NCBI GenBank assembly: GCA_028370155.1
Contig: CP116670.1
Span: 620,001-684,000, forward strand
Origin: Arthrobacter sp. OVS8
GTDB taxonomy: Bacteria > Actinomycetota > Actinomycetes > Actinomycetales > Micrococcaceae
DNA length: 64,000 bases
Reading direction: 5' to 3'
Both the position numbers and the translations under genes were made by a program. Below, piece after piece: positions 29,821 to 40,255 of the stretch (positions are counted from its first letter, which is position 1; each line of letters begins with the position of its first letter). A model generated the notes under the pieces. That model worked only from the letters and a program-made list of their open reading frames with translations. It was not told where the DNA came from and did no database searches.

Positions 29821-29913
29821 TGCTGCCCGGAACGGCCGACGCCGGGACGCAGGCTTTACCGGGGTGTCCGTTACCCGTATAGTTGAGTATTTGTCCGGCT
29901 GGTTCACTCGGGC

Positions 29914-29939
29914 GGAACAATTTAGCTTCTCTAAGCGTT
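29914..29939 (+). promoter_or_regulatory. SigR/SigH-type (thiol-stress) promoter for rbpA
   Basis: GGAAC (29914-29918), 18 bases, then GTT (29937-29939) matches the GGAAT/C-N18-GTT consensus of Streptomyces SigR and mycobacterial SigH. The extended form reads GGAACA-N16-CGTT. It lies 147 bases before the rbpA start, implying a 5' leader of about 140 bases. In Streptomyces, rbpA is a known SigR target. Confidence 0.6.
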
Positions 29940-30086
29940 GAATCCTGTGACGACTTTTCACGTGCGGGTTCTGTGAAATCCGGTGATATCCGGTGATTCA
30001 GCGCAATGCAAACAGCAGTCCGGTGCGGCCTCGCGGCCCCGGCGAACGCAGGGCATGACCCTGCGAACCGAATAGAGGGAGAAAAG

Positions 30087-30433
30087 ATGAGCGATCGCAG
30101 CCTGCGGGGTATGCGCCTTGGCGCACAGAGCATGGAAACCGAATCCGGTGTCGAACCGGCTCCGCGCCAGCGTGTTGAGTACCGTTGCGAGGACGGCGAA
30201 CAGGTGTTCGTGACCTTCTCTTCCGAAGCGGAAATCCCCCGGTCTGGGTATCGAAGACAGGCAAGGAAGCCCTGCTCGTCGACGGCGAACGCCCCGTAAA
30301 CCTCAACGAGAAGGCAGTCCGTACGCACTGGGACATGCTCCTGGAACGCCGCTCATTGCCTGAACTCGAGCAGATCCTCGAGGACCGCCTCACGATCCTG
30401 CGCGAACGGCGCGGCGAACGCCGCTCAGCCTAG
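30087..30433 (+). CDS. rbpA: RNA polymerase-binding protein RbpA (frameshifted)
   Basis: RbpA is an actinobacterial RNA polymerase partner that binds the principal sigma factor, stabilises the open complex and affects rifampicin tolerance. The start ATG 30087 has GAGGGAGAAAAG upstream, and the protein begins MSDRSLRGMRLGAQSMETES, the conserved N-terminal tail. The core (VEYRCEDGEQVFVTFSSEAE) is cut by a missing C in the run at 30236-30240; beyond it the frame continues PPVWVSKTGKEALLVDGE and ends with the sigma-interacting helix (WDMLLERRSLPELEQILEDR). Corrected length is 115 residues. It has its own promoter region and is bounded downstream by strong terminators. Confidence 0.93.
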
Positions 30434-30458
30434 GCAGACCGCGCACCAGCCACTTCAA

Positions 30459-30523
30459 GCAACGCGGGGTCACTTCCGGCCCATTCTGATGCATCGGATG
30501 GGCCGGAAGTGACCCCGCGTTGC
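30459..30523. terminator. very long bidirectional terminator hairpin
   Basis: A 25-base perfect inverted repeat (GCAACGCGGGGTCACTTCCG, then GCCCA) with a 15-base loop lies between rbpA and the convergent mannosyltransferase gene. It is long enough to stop transcription from either side. The length is unusual for a simple terminator. Confidence 0.8.
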
Positions 30524-30530
30524 GTTAAAG

Positions 30531-30570
30531 GCCGGGCCCGCACCGTCATGACAGACGGCGCGGGCCCGGC
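30531..30570. terminator. second convergent terminator hairpin
   Basis: A 17-base inverted repeat (GCCGGGCCCGCACCGTC, one G-U type mismatch) with a six-base loop lies eight bases after the first hairpin and 19 bases before the mannosyltransferase stop. It most likely serves the minus strand. Confidence 0.7.
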
Positions 30571-30589
30571 CCTGGTTTGCCGGCAGCGC

Positions 30590-31369
30590 CTAGGCTTTGT
30601 TGCTGGTGGACTTGCCGGTGAACCTGTCGGTGACCTTGCGGGGCAGTTTCCCGGTGAGGGTGTTCCAGCGTGCCGTCAGGCCCCACTTGGTGACATTGAT
30701 CATTGCCTCGACCACGATGTTCCCGCTCATCTTCGAAGCACCCAGCTCACGCTCGACGAAGGTGATGGGGCGTTCGACGATCGTCAGCCCGAGCTTGGCG
30801 ACGCGCCAGGCCAGGTCCACCTGGAAGCCGTACCCGACGGAGTCGACGGTGTCCAGGTTCAGTTTCTCCAGCGTGCTCCGGCGGAACGCACGGAAACCGC
30901 CGGTGACGTCCTTGATCTTCACGCCCAGCATGATCCGCGCGTAGGTGCTGCCCACCCGCGAAATCGCCTGCCGGTACAGCGGCCAGTTGACGACGCTGCC
31001 GCCCGGGACCCAGCGGGAGCCCATGGCGAGGTCGGCGCCCTGTTCCACGGCTTCGAGCAGCTGGGGAAGCTGCTCCGGCTGGTGCGAACCGTCGGCGTCC
31101 ATTTCGACGAGGACGTCGTATCCGGCGTCGAGGCCCCATTTGAAGCCGGCGATGTAGGCGGCCCCCAGGCCAGCCTTACCCGCGCGGTGCAGGACATGGA
31201 CCTGGCTGTCCTCTGCGGCGAAGCGGTCCGCCAGCTGCCCGGTACCGTCAGGGCTGTTGTCGTCGACAACCAGGACGTCGGAGCCTGGCACGGCCGTGCG
31301 GAGGCGCCCGAGCGTCTTGGGCAACGATTCCAGCTCGTTGTAGGTCGGGATGATGGTGAGGACACGCAC
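30590..31369 (-). CDS. polyprenol-phosphate mannosyltransferase, catalytic domain
   Basis: This family 2 glycosyltransferase transfers mannose from GDP-mannose to polyprenyl phosphate; the product feeds protein O-mannosylation and lipomannan synthesis. It shows IIPTYNELESLP, VVDDNSPDGTG, VEMDADGSHQPEQLP (DxD metal site), and GSRWVPGGSVVNWP, all typical of DPM1-like enzymes. There is no membrane domain, unlike mycobacterial fused Ppm1, so it is the soluble catalytic type. The frame is intact. I prefer GTG 31369 (AAGGAAAGG upstream; 259 residues); TTG 31399 would add ten residues. It faces rbpA across two terminators. Confidence 0.88.
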   Translation of the reverse strand: MRVLTIIPTYNELESLPKTLGRLRTAVPGSDVLVVDDNSPDGTGQLADRFAAEDSQVHVLHRAGKAGLGAAYIAGFKWGLDAGYDVLVEMDADGSHQPEQLPQLLEAVEQGADLAMGSRWVPGGSVVNWPLYRQAISRVGSTYARIMLGVKIKDVTGGFRAFRRSTLEKLNLDTVDSVGYGFQVDLAWRVAKLGLTIVERPITFVERELGASKMSGNIVVEAMINVTKWGLTARWNTLTGKLPRKVTDRFTGKSTSNKA

Positions 31370-31807
31370 AGCGGGCCTTTCCTTGAAGGGAGCGGTCAAG
31401 CGCCGGGCGGTCTGCGGATAGCGGACACACGGCGCAACTTTCCATTATAGGGAGTCGCCGGGCCCGCGCAGGCCGAAGCCGGTTCCCGGGGCAGGTCCAC
31501 CCGCTTCGGGCCAGTATCGGCGGGACGCGAAACACGCCGCCGAACCGTTTTCTGCTGCGAAGTGGACCCGCCCCTGGGAATACCCATGGCCACGACCAAG
31601 GAAGCTACCGCGCGGGCGGCAACCTGGAACTGACCGGGGACGTCCGGAGGCTGCGGCCTGCACAACCCTCCGTTGCCCCTCAATGCTACGGGCACGCCCA
31701 GATCTGTCAACCGCTCCGTGACCTGCCGTTTCATCCATCGCCGCAGGTCAGGTCAGCATTGCGGCGGACCAAGTTTCGGTGCCGGCCCATTGGTCCAGCG
31801 CCGGGCG
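31370..31807. other. 438-base gap with no supported gene
   Basis: Between the mannosyltransferase start and the amidohydrolase end I find only short frames without ribosome sites or recognisable protein sequence. The promoter of the mannosyltransferase gene should lie at its left end. Confidence 0.4.
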
Positions 31808-33464
31808 TCAGCTCCGGAGCGAGCCGGAGGAGTACAGTTCCAGGCCGTCCCTCACGGTCTGCAGGCAGACCGGTTCGGAGCCGGTGTCCAGCGCGGGAAG
31901 CAGCGGCGTCCGCGCGCGGGGATCCGTGCTCCAGGACTGGACCCTGCCGTCCGCCACCTGGACCATCAGCTCCTCGACCTCCCAGACGGCGAAACTGGCC
32001 GGAGCGCCGGGTACCAGCTGGCCGGCCATCGGGTTCCGGTACCGGGCTGCCCGCCAGCCGGCCCGGGTGTGTCCGAGGAAGGCGGCGCGGGCGGAGATCT
32101 GTTCGGCGGGGTTGTTGTGCTGCAGGCAGGCCCGCACGCTGGCCCAGGGCCGCAACGGGGTAACCGGGCTGTCACTGCCGAAGCAGACCGGCACGCCGGC
32201 GGCGTAGAAGGAGGCAAAGGGGTTCATGCCGTGCTGCCGGGGTCCGAGCCGCTGCCCGTAGAGGCCGGCGTCTCCGCCCCAGGCCGCATCGAAGCCGGGC
32301 TGTGCGCTGACCGTCACGGAGTATCTGGCCAGCCGGCTGATGGATTCCGCATCGGCCAGCTCGACGTGCTCGAGGCGGTGGCCCGCGGCCCGGACTTTTG
32401 TTCGCCGACTTCCGCTGCCGCCAGATCCAGTGCCACCAGGGCGGCGTCGAGGCCTGCGTCCCCGATGACGTGGAACCCGGCCTGGACCCCCAGCAGCGAG
32501 CACGCCGCGAGGTGGGCCGCCGCCTCGGCGGCGGAGAGGTACAGGCTGCCGCGCTCCCCGCCGCGTCGCTGTAGTCCGCGCGCAGCGCCGCGGTCCGCGA
32601 CCCGATGGAACCGTCAATGTTCAGGTCCCCCGCCAGCCCGAGCACCGGTACGCCCAGTCCGTCGAGGATGGACCGGGCATGTTCGGCGGAGTCGGCCAGC
32701 TGGCCCCAGTAGGGAAGGATCTCCGGAACGGCGTCCGGACCGGAGTTCCATCCGGCGGCAAGCTGCAAGTCCTCGATGCTGCCGATGTGCGGGGCCGCCA
32801 TCTCCGCCAGGGCCACGTAGCCGTTGGCGGCCGCCTCGGCGAGGGCCCGCTGCTGGTAGCCGCGGAGCGCCGCGGCGGGCAGCCGCCGTGCCTCCAGCCG
32901 GGCAGCGGTGTGCGCGGCCCGCTTGACCTGGCCGCCAGAGCCGGAGCCGTCCATACCGTCGAGGCCGGCGGCCGCCGCCAGCGTGGACGAGACGAGCGCG
33001 GAGTGCACATCAATGCGGGAGAGGTAGACGGTCCTCCCGCCGGCGGCTCGTTCGAGTTCTTCGCGGGAGGGCAGGGCGGGGTCCGCCCACTGCGTCTCGT
33101 CCCAGCCATGGCCCAGGACAGCGCCGCCCGCGCCGGACGCGGAGGCGGAGAAGCCGGCGACGGCGGCGAGCAGTTCCCGGGCGGAGCGGACCTCACCGAG
33201 CTGGAGCGAGTCCAGGGCGATGCCGGTCTCGGTGAGGTGGACGTGGGAATCGACGAAACCGGGCGCCAGCAGGGCGCCGTGCAGGTCAATGACCTCCATG
33301 GCCGAATCGGTAATCGACGTTGCTGCCTGCTCGGAGCCGACCCAGGCAACCGTGTCGCCGTCGACCAGCATCGCCGTCGCAAAGGGATCGGCGGCGGTGT
33401 AGACCGAACCGTTGCGGTACATCGTCAGCTTGCGTTGTGCGGGGGTGGCCGGTGATTCGGTCAT
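31808..33464 (-). CDS. YtcJ-type amidohydrolase (frameshifted)
   Basis: This is a metal-dependent amidohydrolase of the YtcJ/AmiX group, about 551 residues corrected. After an N-terminal beta domain (YRNGSVYTAADPFATAMLVD), the first metal motif is APGFVDSHVHLTETG. The barrel continues with AVLGHGWDETQWADP and a DLNIDGSIGSRTA loop (residue pattern usual in this group). The late Asp motif is VCFGSDSPVTPL. Shifts near 32570 and 32400 put the middle out of frame. The start ATG 33464 has AAGGAG nine bases upstream. Substrate unknown; relatives hydrolyse amides or cyclic ureas. It is last in the minus-strand series after helY. Confidence 0.85.
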
Positions 33465-33564
33465 GGGTCGGGGACTCCTTAATAACTGGCGGCAAAAACT
33501 GGCGGCCCGTGCGGGCCGGGGCCTGTTCGACGTCGTGGGGCGGCCGGAGGAACGGCCGCGGTGG

Positions 33565-36470
33565 TCAGGCCACGGAGGAATACGCGACGACGCCGCGTTT
33601 GATGAGTTTGATCGCTTCCCCGCACAGCCGGGCGACCCGCGGGTCCAGGGACGGGATTTTAGCCAGCTGGTCCAGCAGGTCGATGACCTGCTTCACCCAG
33701 CGGACGAAGTCGCCGGCGGCCAGGTCCGTCCCGCTGAGGACGTCCTGAAGGTGCCTGCCCTTGGCCCACTTGAAAATCGGCCAGACCAGGCCAAGTTCGG
33801 GTTCACCGGTCAGGGGGAGCTTGTTCGCTTCCTCGATGTCCTCCAGGGCGGACCATTCATGCACCACAACGTCGACGGCGGACTCCAGGGAGACGCTCGG
33901 CATCTTGGGCCGGAGCCCGCGGTCCTCGCGTTTGGCCTGGTAGACCAGGACGCTGGCCAGCGCGGCCACTTCGGCGGCGTCGAGGTCGTTGAAGGCGCCC
34001 AGCCGCAGGGACTGGGATATCAGCAGGTCCTTCTCGCCGTAGATCCGGCGCAGCCGCTGCCCGTCGGGACTGATGGTGAGCACACCGGCGTCGGAGGTTT
34101 CCAGGTAACCGTAGCTGGACAACACGCCGCACACCCGGTCGAAGGTCTTGGCGATGGTGTTGGTGCGCCCCTGGATCTGGCGGACCAGCCCGTCGGTCTC
34201 CTGGCGGAGTTTCCAGTAGCGCTCCGACCAGCGCGCGTGGTCCTCACGTTCACTGCAGCCATGGCACGGGTGCGCGCGGAGCTCCCGGCGCAGTTCCGTG
34301 ATTTTCCGTTCCTGGTCCGGGAGCGCCGCGGCGCGGCCGAAGTCGTCGTTCCGGCTCGGCGGGGCGGGCGGCCGGTTCTCCCGCAGGGCGTTGCGGACCG
34401 AGGACGCAAGATCCCGCCGCGACTTGGGCACCTTGGCGTTGAAGGATTTCGGGATCCGGACCCTGGTGATCGGGGCCAGGGGGCCTTCGACATCCTGGGT
34501 GCCGATCCGCCGCAGCTGGTTGTCCAGGGTCATGACCGCCGGCCGCGGTTCGCGGGAGTGGTGGTCTGAGCTGAGGACCACGGCGAGCCCGGGCGCCCGC
34601 CCGGTGGGGACATCCACCACGTCGCCGGGGAGCAGCCGGCTCAGGGAGTCCTCGGTGACGGACTTCCGGGCCCGGGAACTGGTCTTGGACGCGTTCTTCT
34701 CGGTGTCCGTGAGCGCCCGCCGGATCCGGGAGTACTCGGTGAAGTCGCCGAGGTGGCACGTCATTGCCTTGCTGAAGCCGGCCAGGGACTCCTCGCGGCT
34801 GCGCACCTGCTTCGCCAGCCCAACGACGGAGCGGTCGGCCTGGAACTGGGCGAAGGAGGACTCGAGGATCTCCCGCGCCCGGGGCCGCCAAACTGTGCCA
34901 GCAGGTTGATGGACATGTTGTACGTGGGCCGGAAGCTGGAATTGAGCGGGTAGGTGCGCCGCGAGGCGAGGCCGGCGACCGAGGCCGGATCCGTGCCGGG
35001 CTGCCACAGGACCACCGCGTGGCCCTCGACGTCGATCCCCGCCGTCCGGCGCGGCCGGTCAGCTGGGTGTATTCCCCGCGGTGATGTTGACGTGCGCCTC
35101 GCCGTTGAACTTATCGAGCTTCTCCAGCACGACGGAACGGGCCGGCATATTGACGCCGAGCGCCAGGGTCTCGGTCGCGAACACGGCTTTGACCAGCCCG
35201 TCAACGAAGAGTTTCTCGACGACTTCCTTGAAGGTGGGCAGCATGCCGGCGTGGTGGGCGGCCAGCCCGCGGAGCAGCCCGTCGCGCCAGCTCCAGAAGC
35301 CCAGGACGTCCAGGTCGTCGGAGGGAATGTCCTGCGCGGCCTCATCGACGCGGCGGGCAATGATGAGCTGTTCCTGCTCGGTGGTCAGCCACAGCCCGGC
35401 GGCGACGCACTGCGCCACGGCGGCATCGCAGCCCGCGCGGGAGAAGATGAAGGTGATGGCCGGGAGCAGGTCCTGCCGGTCGAGGCTGGCGATGACCTGG
35501 GGGCGGCTGGCCTTCCGGACCGGGCTGCGCTGGCCCGCTTGCTGGGCGTCGTCGCGCTGGTTCCGCTGGCGCCGCTGGTTGCGGCCGCCGTGCCCGAACC
35601 GTCCGCGGAAATTCATCTGGCTCTCCGCGCGGGCCATGGACAGCAGTTCAGGATTGACCTCGAAGCCGGGCCGGTCGCTGAGGTCCGCCGTGTCCACGGT
35701 GGCGGAAACGGTGGCTGACGTCCCGGCCCCGGCCCCGGTCCCGGCTGCGGGTGCGATTTCGTCGAAGGTAGTGTCGCCGGCAAAGAGGTCCACGATCTTC
35801 CGGCCCACCATGACGTGCTGCCAGAGCGGCACCGGCCGGTGCTCGGACACGATGACGTCGGTCTGGCCCCGCACGGTGTCCAGCCATGCGCCGAATTCCT
35901 CGGCGTTGGAGACGGTAGCGCTGAGCGAGGCCACCTGGACTTCGCTGGGCAGATGGATGATGACTTCTTCCCAGACGGCGCCGCGGAAGCGGTCCGCCAG
36001 GTAGTGGACCTCATCCATGACCACAAAGCCGAGGTCGGCCAGCGTGCTGGAATCGGCGTAGAGCATGTTGCGGAGCACCTCGGTGGTCATCACCACCACC
36101 GGGGCGTCGCCGTTGATGCTGGTATCGCCGGTCAGGAGCCCTACCCGGTCCGCGCCGTACTTGTCCGCCAGTTCGGAGTACTTCTGGTTGCTCAGGGCCT
36201 TGATGGGGGTGGTGTAGAACGCCTTGAGGCCGCGCTGGAGGGCGAGGTAGATGGCGAACTCCCCACGATCGTCTTGCCGGCACCCGTGGGGGCGGCCACC
36301 AGGACACCCCGGCCGGCTTGCAAGGACAGGCAGGCCTCGCGCTGGAAGTCGTCGAGTTCGAAGGCGAGCGTACGGATGAAACCGCCCAGATAGGTTTTGG
36401 CTTCTGCGGCCCGCTCGGCACTGGCTCGGTAGCGTTCAGACGGCGATTCCGGCCCGGGTATGGAGGACAT
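33565..36470 (-). CDS. helY: Ski2-like DEAD/DEAH-box RNA helicase HelY (frameshifted)
   Basis: HelY is a large Ski2/Mtr4-type ATP-dependent helicase, about 968 residues corrected. Visible motifs are the Q-like FELDDFQREAC, Walker A APTGAGKT (residues ~59-66), FYTTPIKALSNQKYSELADK (Ia), DEVHYL (DEVH box), SLSATVSNAEE (III), HHAGMLPTFKEVVEKLF, FATETLALGVNMPAR and, in a third frame near 35060, QLTGRAGRRG (VI). The C-terminal region is a Mtr4-like helical and DSHCT-type domain. Frame shifts occur near 36262, 35078, 35050 and 34885. It probably acts in RNA processing or decay. It follows tatC by 24 bases, matching the order helY-tatC-tatA-pafBC known from mycobacteria. Confidence 0.92.
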
Positions 36471-36494
36471 GGTTCCAGCCTAGTGCGCCGCAGG

Positions 36495-37316
36495 CTACAG
36501 ATTCTCCAGCTCGGAGCTGGGAGTCGCCTGGCCCGCGGTCGCTTCGGTCTCGGCGGCGCGTTTGACGGCGCGCCGTTCGCGGCGGCGGTCGTTGAGCAGA
36601 CACAGGCCGATGGCGGCGAAGAAGAGAAGCAGCATGGGCCCGGCGAGGTAGAACATGCTCATCGCATCCGCTCCGGGGCGGCCATGGCCGCGAAGAGGCA
36701 GACCAGGAAGACGGTGATGCGCCAGCTCTTGACGAGCTGCTTGCCTTTGACGATGCCGGCGAGGTTGAGTCCCACGAGGACCACCGGCAGCAGGAAGGCG
36801 ATGCCGAAGGCCAGCAGGAGCCGCAGCACGAAGGACAGGTACACCTGGGCGCTGATGAAGTTGGAGCCGCCGGAGGGGTGAAGTCGGTCAGCACCCTGAC
36901 GGCGTTCGGAAGCACCAGCCAGGCCAGCAGGACTCCGCCCACAAACAACGGAACGGCGGCAGCCACGAAGGACAGCGCGAGGCGCCGTTCCTTTTGTGCA
37001 GGCCGGGGACGATGAAGGCCCACAGCTGATACAGCCAGACCGGGCTGGCGATGATCAGGCCCAGAAAGACGGAGACCTGGATCATAAGGTCGAAAGAACT
37101 CGCCACGCCGTCGAAGTTCAGCGTCGCCTGCCGGCCCTCGTGTTCGTTGAGGTCGCTGATCGGTTTGATCAGCGCCTCCAGCATCGGCTGGTAGACGAGG
37201 AATCCGATGACGGTACCGAGGACGACGGCGATCGCGGACTTGAAGAGGCGGTTCCGCAGTTCCTTCAGGTGGTCGAGGAGCGCCATCCTCCCTCGGGGTT
37301 CGACCGGCGGCTCATG
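36495..37316 (-). CDS. tatC: Sec-independent translocase protein TatC (frameshifted)
   Basis: TatC is the substrate-recognising core of the twin-arginine translocase, which exports folded proteins such as the Rieske subunit. The conserved MALLDHLKELRNRLFKSAIA, the FDGVASSFDLMIQVSVFLGL helix and SPVWLYQLWAFIVPGL are clear. KERRLALSFVAAAVPLFVGG and LLLAFGIAFLLPVVLVGLNL follow in other frames. Shifts lie near 37285, 37000, 36890 and 36665. I extend the start to ATG 37316 (MSRRSNPEG), because that N-terminal sequence is usual in Micrococcaceae TatC. The end is SELENL with TAG at 36495-36497. It follows tatA by 17 bases. Confidence 0.9.
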
Positions 37317-37333
37317 GTTACTGCCACGCGGTG

Positions 37334-37603
37334 TTAGGCGCGGGTCGGCGGCGGAACGTCGGTTCCGTCTCCGGCGCGGTTCTCCGTACCGGCGGACTTC
37401 GGGTGGTTCACGACCCTGCCTTCGACCGGCTCGGAGCCGTCAGTGGCGTCCGCGGCGCCGTCCTTCTTCATTTCCCGGACCTCTGACTTGAAAATGCGCA
37501 TCGACTGGCCCAGGCTCCGGGCCATGCCGGGCAGCTTCGGTGCAGCGAAAAGCACCAGTGCCAGAACGATGATGATGATGAGATGCCAGCCTTCAAGCCT
37601 CAT
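37334..37603 (-). CDS. tatA: Sec-independent translocase protein TatA
   Basis: TatA multimers form the conducting part of the twin-arginine translocase. The 89-residue product has a short N-terminus, one membrane helix (HLIIIIVLALVLF), the hinge AAPKLPGMARSLGQSMRIFK and a charged amphipathic and flexible tail. The FGxxKLP-type hinge is AAPKLPG here, which is common in actinobacteria. The frame is intact. It lies directly upstream of tatC in the same operon. Confidence 0.95.
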   Translation of the reverse strand: MRLEGWHLIIIIVLALVLFAAPKLPGMARSLGQSMRIFKSEVREMKKDGAADATDGSEPVEGRVVNHPKSAGTENRAGDGTDVPPPTRA

Positions 37604-37644
37604 GACAAGAGGTCCTTTCGTTGAAATACATCCTACGTCTATGT

Positions 37645-38021
37645 CTATCTGAATTCGATGTCGCGCAGCCGCTGGGGCTGGCCGCGGTCCGCCTTGCGCT
37701 GGATGCGCCGCTGGCGGCGGGCGTCCTGGCGGGCGTGCTTGGATGCGCGATAATCATGCCCCATCTGGACCGGCGACGCGAAAACGGCGGATCCGGGTTC
37801 CAGCGGCGAACCGCTGTCCTCGGTTCCGTCACTGCCGCCGGTTCCCGGGTTTTCGGCGTGACCGGCCGCGGACTGGAAAGCGGAGAACCGCTCCCCGCTG
37901 CCTCGAGTTCCTTGACTGTGGCCATGAACTGCCGGAACAACCGGGCGCCAAGCACAACGAAGAACAACAGCGACAGCGCGACGAGCGCTATCCAGATCAC
38001 GATCCAGGACCACCAAGGCAT
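37645..38021 (-). CDS. small membrane-anchored protein of unknown function (frameshifted)
   Basis: The ATG at 38021 starts an N-terminal helix (WWSWIVIWIALVALSLLFFVVL), followed by RLFRQFMATVKELEAAG, a Pro/Thr-rich linker and, after a shift near 37785, a basic tail (VQMGHDYRASKHARQDARRQ) ending at TAG 37645-37647. About 125 residues. It sits between pafBC and tatA; a single-pass protein with a basic tail often occurs at this position in related genomes. I recognise no domain. Confidence 0.65.
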
Positions 38022-38047
38022 GCTGAGTAGTCTAGCCGCCGTCGCGG

Positions 38048-40061
38048 CTAGTCTTCATATTGGGCGAGGGCGGCGGACAGCCACTCGCGGGAGGCTTCCG
38101 CCAGCTCTTCAGGGTGCAGGATCCGCGCTCCCCCTCCGTGCTGGGCCACGAACATGGGCAGCCAGTCGGTGCTGCCGAAGCGGATTTCGGCCAGCAGCCC
38201 GCCGTCAGGCAGCGCGGCCGTCCGCTCCGCGTAGTACTCATCGGCGAGGCCCGCTCCGCGCCTGGTGAGTTCAATCACCACCACCGCGTCGTCGTCGTTG
38301 GGGGTGAAGAGTTTGACGGGGAAACTGTCACCGGGCTTCGCCGACTCCGAGACGGGCAGACCCGTGGATTCCAGGGCCTCGATCCGGTCCAGCCGGAAAT
38401 TGCGCAGGCCCTGCGCGGAATGGCAGTAGGCCTCGAGGTACCACGTGTTGTCCAGCGAATAGAGCCGCAGCGGGTCAATGTCCCGTTCGGAGACCGAATC
38501 CCGGAGAGGTGAGAAGTAGCGCAGCCGCAGCCGGGTGCCGGTCCGGATGGCTTCCCGCGCGGTTTCCAGGGCCGCGGAGTTGCCGGGCCCCACTTCGGGG
38601 GCCGAAATGGCCGCCGCCTTGAGCCCTTCCTCCCCGCCGCGGCCATGAGCTTGAGCGTGACGGATTCCAGCGTGCCTCCTTCTGCCAGTTCCGGGAGGCC
38701 GTTGAGGGTCTCCAGCCCGGTCAGCAGGGCGCAGGCCTCCTCGACCGTGAAACGGACCGGCCGCTTCAGGTCGAGATCCTCGGTGATGGTGACGTGGTCG
38801 TCGTCCCACTGGATGTCCAGCAGGTCGTCCGGGTAGCCCTCGGGCAGCCCGGAACAGATCAGGATCCGCAGGTCCGCTTCCAGCTCCTGGCGGGTGATTC
38901 CGAATTTCGCCGCCACTTCGCTGATGTGGAGGCCCTGGTTGTGGACCAGGAACGGTACCAGCTGCAGCATCCGGGCCAGCTGGTCCTCTGAGGTGCGTTT
39001 GCGGCCGCGCCGGGTGCTGCCCCGGCGGGGGAAACGGCGGAGAAAGCGGCCGGGACATCGACAGGCGGGACGGGTGCCGAGGCGAAGCCCGCGGCGGCCG
39101 CCAGGCGGCGGCGCACGGAGGTGAGGAGCTCAGGCGGGGACACCACACGGACCCGTGGACCGTAGGAGGCGAGTTCCTCGGCGAGGGTCTCTGCGTCGCG
39201 GTACGGCACGCTGAGGCGGTCGCGGCCGGCGTCGGGCAGCCCGGCGCCCGCTTCCGGTACGGGGTCGGGGAGGGCGCGTGTGCGGAGCCCGTGCAGCCTG
39301 CCGGACTGGACGTCCACGACGGCGGTCCGGACGGGCAGCTCCGCCAGCCCGGCCAGCTCGGCACGCATGTTGAAGTCCGCCGGCGGGGTGAAGCTCTCCT
39401 TCTCCAGGACGGTCACGGCGGACGTCAGGCGGGAGAGGCGGAAGAAGCGCTTGTCCCCGCGGGTCCTGTCCCGGGCCACGAGGTACCACTGGCCGAAGCG
39501 GCTGCCGAGGCCCCACGGTTCCACCAGCCGCTCCTCTTCCTTGCCGGTGCTGCCGGCGAGGTAGGAGAAAGTGACGGGGTGCTGGGCGTGCATGGCGGCC
39601 ACAAGGTCCTCGAAGGCCTGGCCGGCGGGACGGATCCGCGGCTGGACCCCGGCGGGGAGTTCGGCGTCGACGAGTCCCCCGGAGGCTTGCAGTTTGCGGA
39701 CCGCGTTGACGGCCGCAGAGCCGAGCGCGGCGTGCTCCCACAGCTGGGCCGCGAGGATGAGCACGGTGCATTCGGCCGGAGTGAGGCTCACGTCCGGAAG
39801 CCGGTTGGATTCCTTGCCGATGCGGTAGCGCGTGGTTGCGGGGTCATCCGATCCCCAGCCTTTGTCCGTGACGGTCTCGACGTCGAAGCCGAAGTGCCGC
39901 AGCTCGCCCTTATCGCGTTCGAACATCCGGCCGAACGCCACGTCCGTGCTGGTGGAGTCGTGGTAGACCTTGTCCCGCAACTCGCTGCGGCGCAGGCCGT
40001 AGGTGGTGTTGAGCAGGGCGATGAGCAGGTTTAGGAGGCGTTCTGTACGTGAGGCTGACAC
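38048..40061 (-). CDS. pafBC: fused PafBC DNA-damage regulator, two HTH-WYL units (frameshifted)
   Basis: PafBC activates the mycobacterial/actinobacterial DNA-damage response independently of LexA. PafB part: MSASRTERLLNLLIALLNTT with a helix-turn-helix, then a WYL domain (TFSYLAGSTGKEEERLVEPW, GQWYLVARDRTRGDKRFFRL). PafC part: LARMLQLVPFLVHNQGLHIS helix-turn-helix, then WYL (TRLRLRYFSPLRDSVSERDI, NTWYLEAYCHSAQGLRNFRL). No stop or start lies between them. The total, about 671 residues, matches the natural fusion described for Arthrobacter aurescens. Frame shifts fall near 39030 and 38640. The start is ATG 40061. It is separated from the upstream FKBP genes by a strong terminator, so it should have its own promoter. 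Confidence 0.88.
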
Positions 40062-40098
40062 CCCGCAAGGGTACTAAAGTCCCTGCCCGAAACTGACA

Positions 40099-40146
40099 AA
40101 AGCGCGGTAACAGCCGGAAGAACTTTTCCGATTGTTACCGCGCTTT
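40099..40146 (-). terminator. intrinsic terminator between the FKBP genes and pafBC
   Basis: A 14-base perfect stem (AAAGCGCGGTAACA) encloses a second small stem (CGGAA/TTCCG). On the minus strand it ends with TTTT, one of the few U-tract terminators here. It lies 110 bases after the FKBP stop and 38 bases before the pafBC start. Confidence 0.85.
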
Positions 40147-40255
40147 GTAAATCAGGGCGGAGCCCGGTCAGGGCGCCCGCCAAGGGTTTTGCTGAGTGGG
40201 CCCACGCCGGCGAGGGCCCCGGCCCGAGCTTGCGAGGGCGGGGAGCCGGTGGGGA

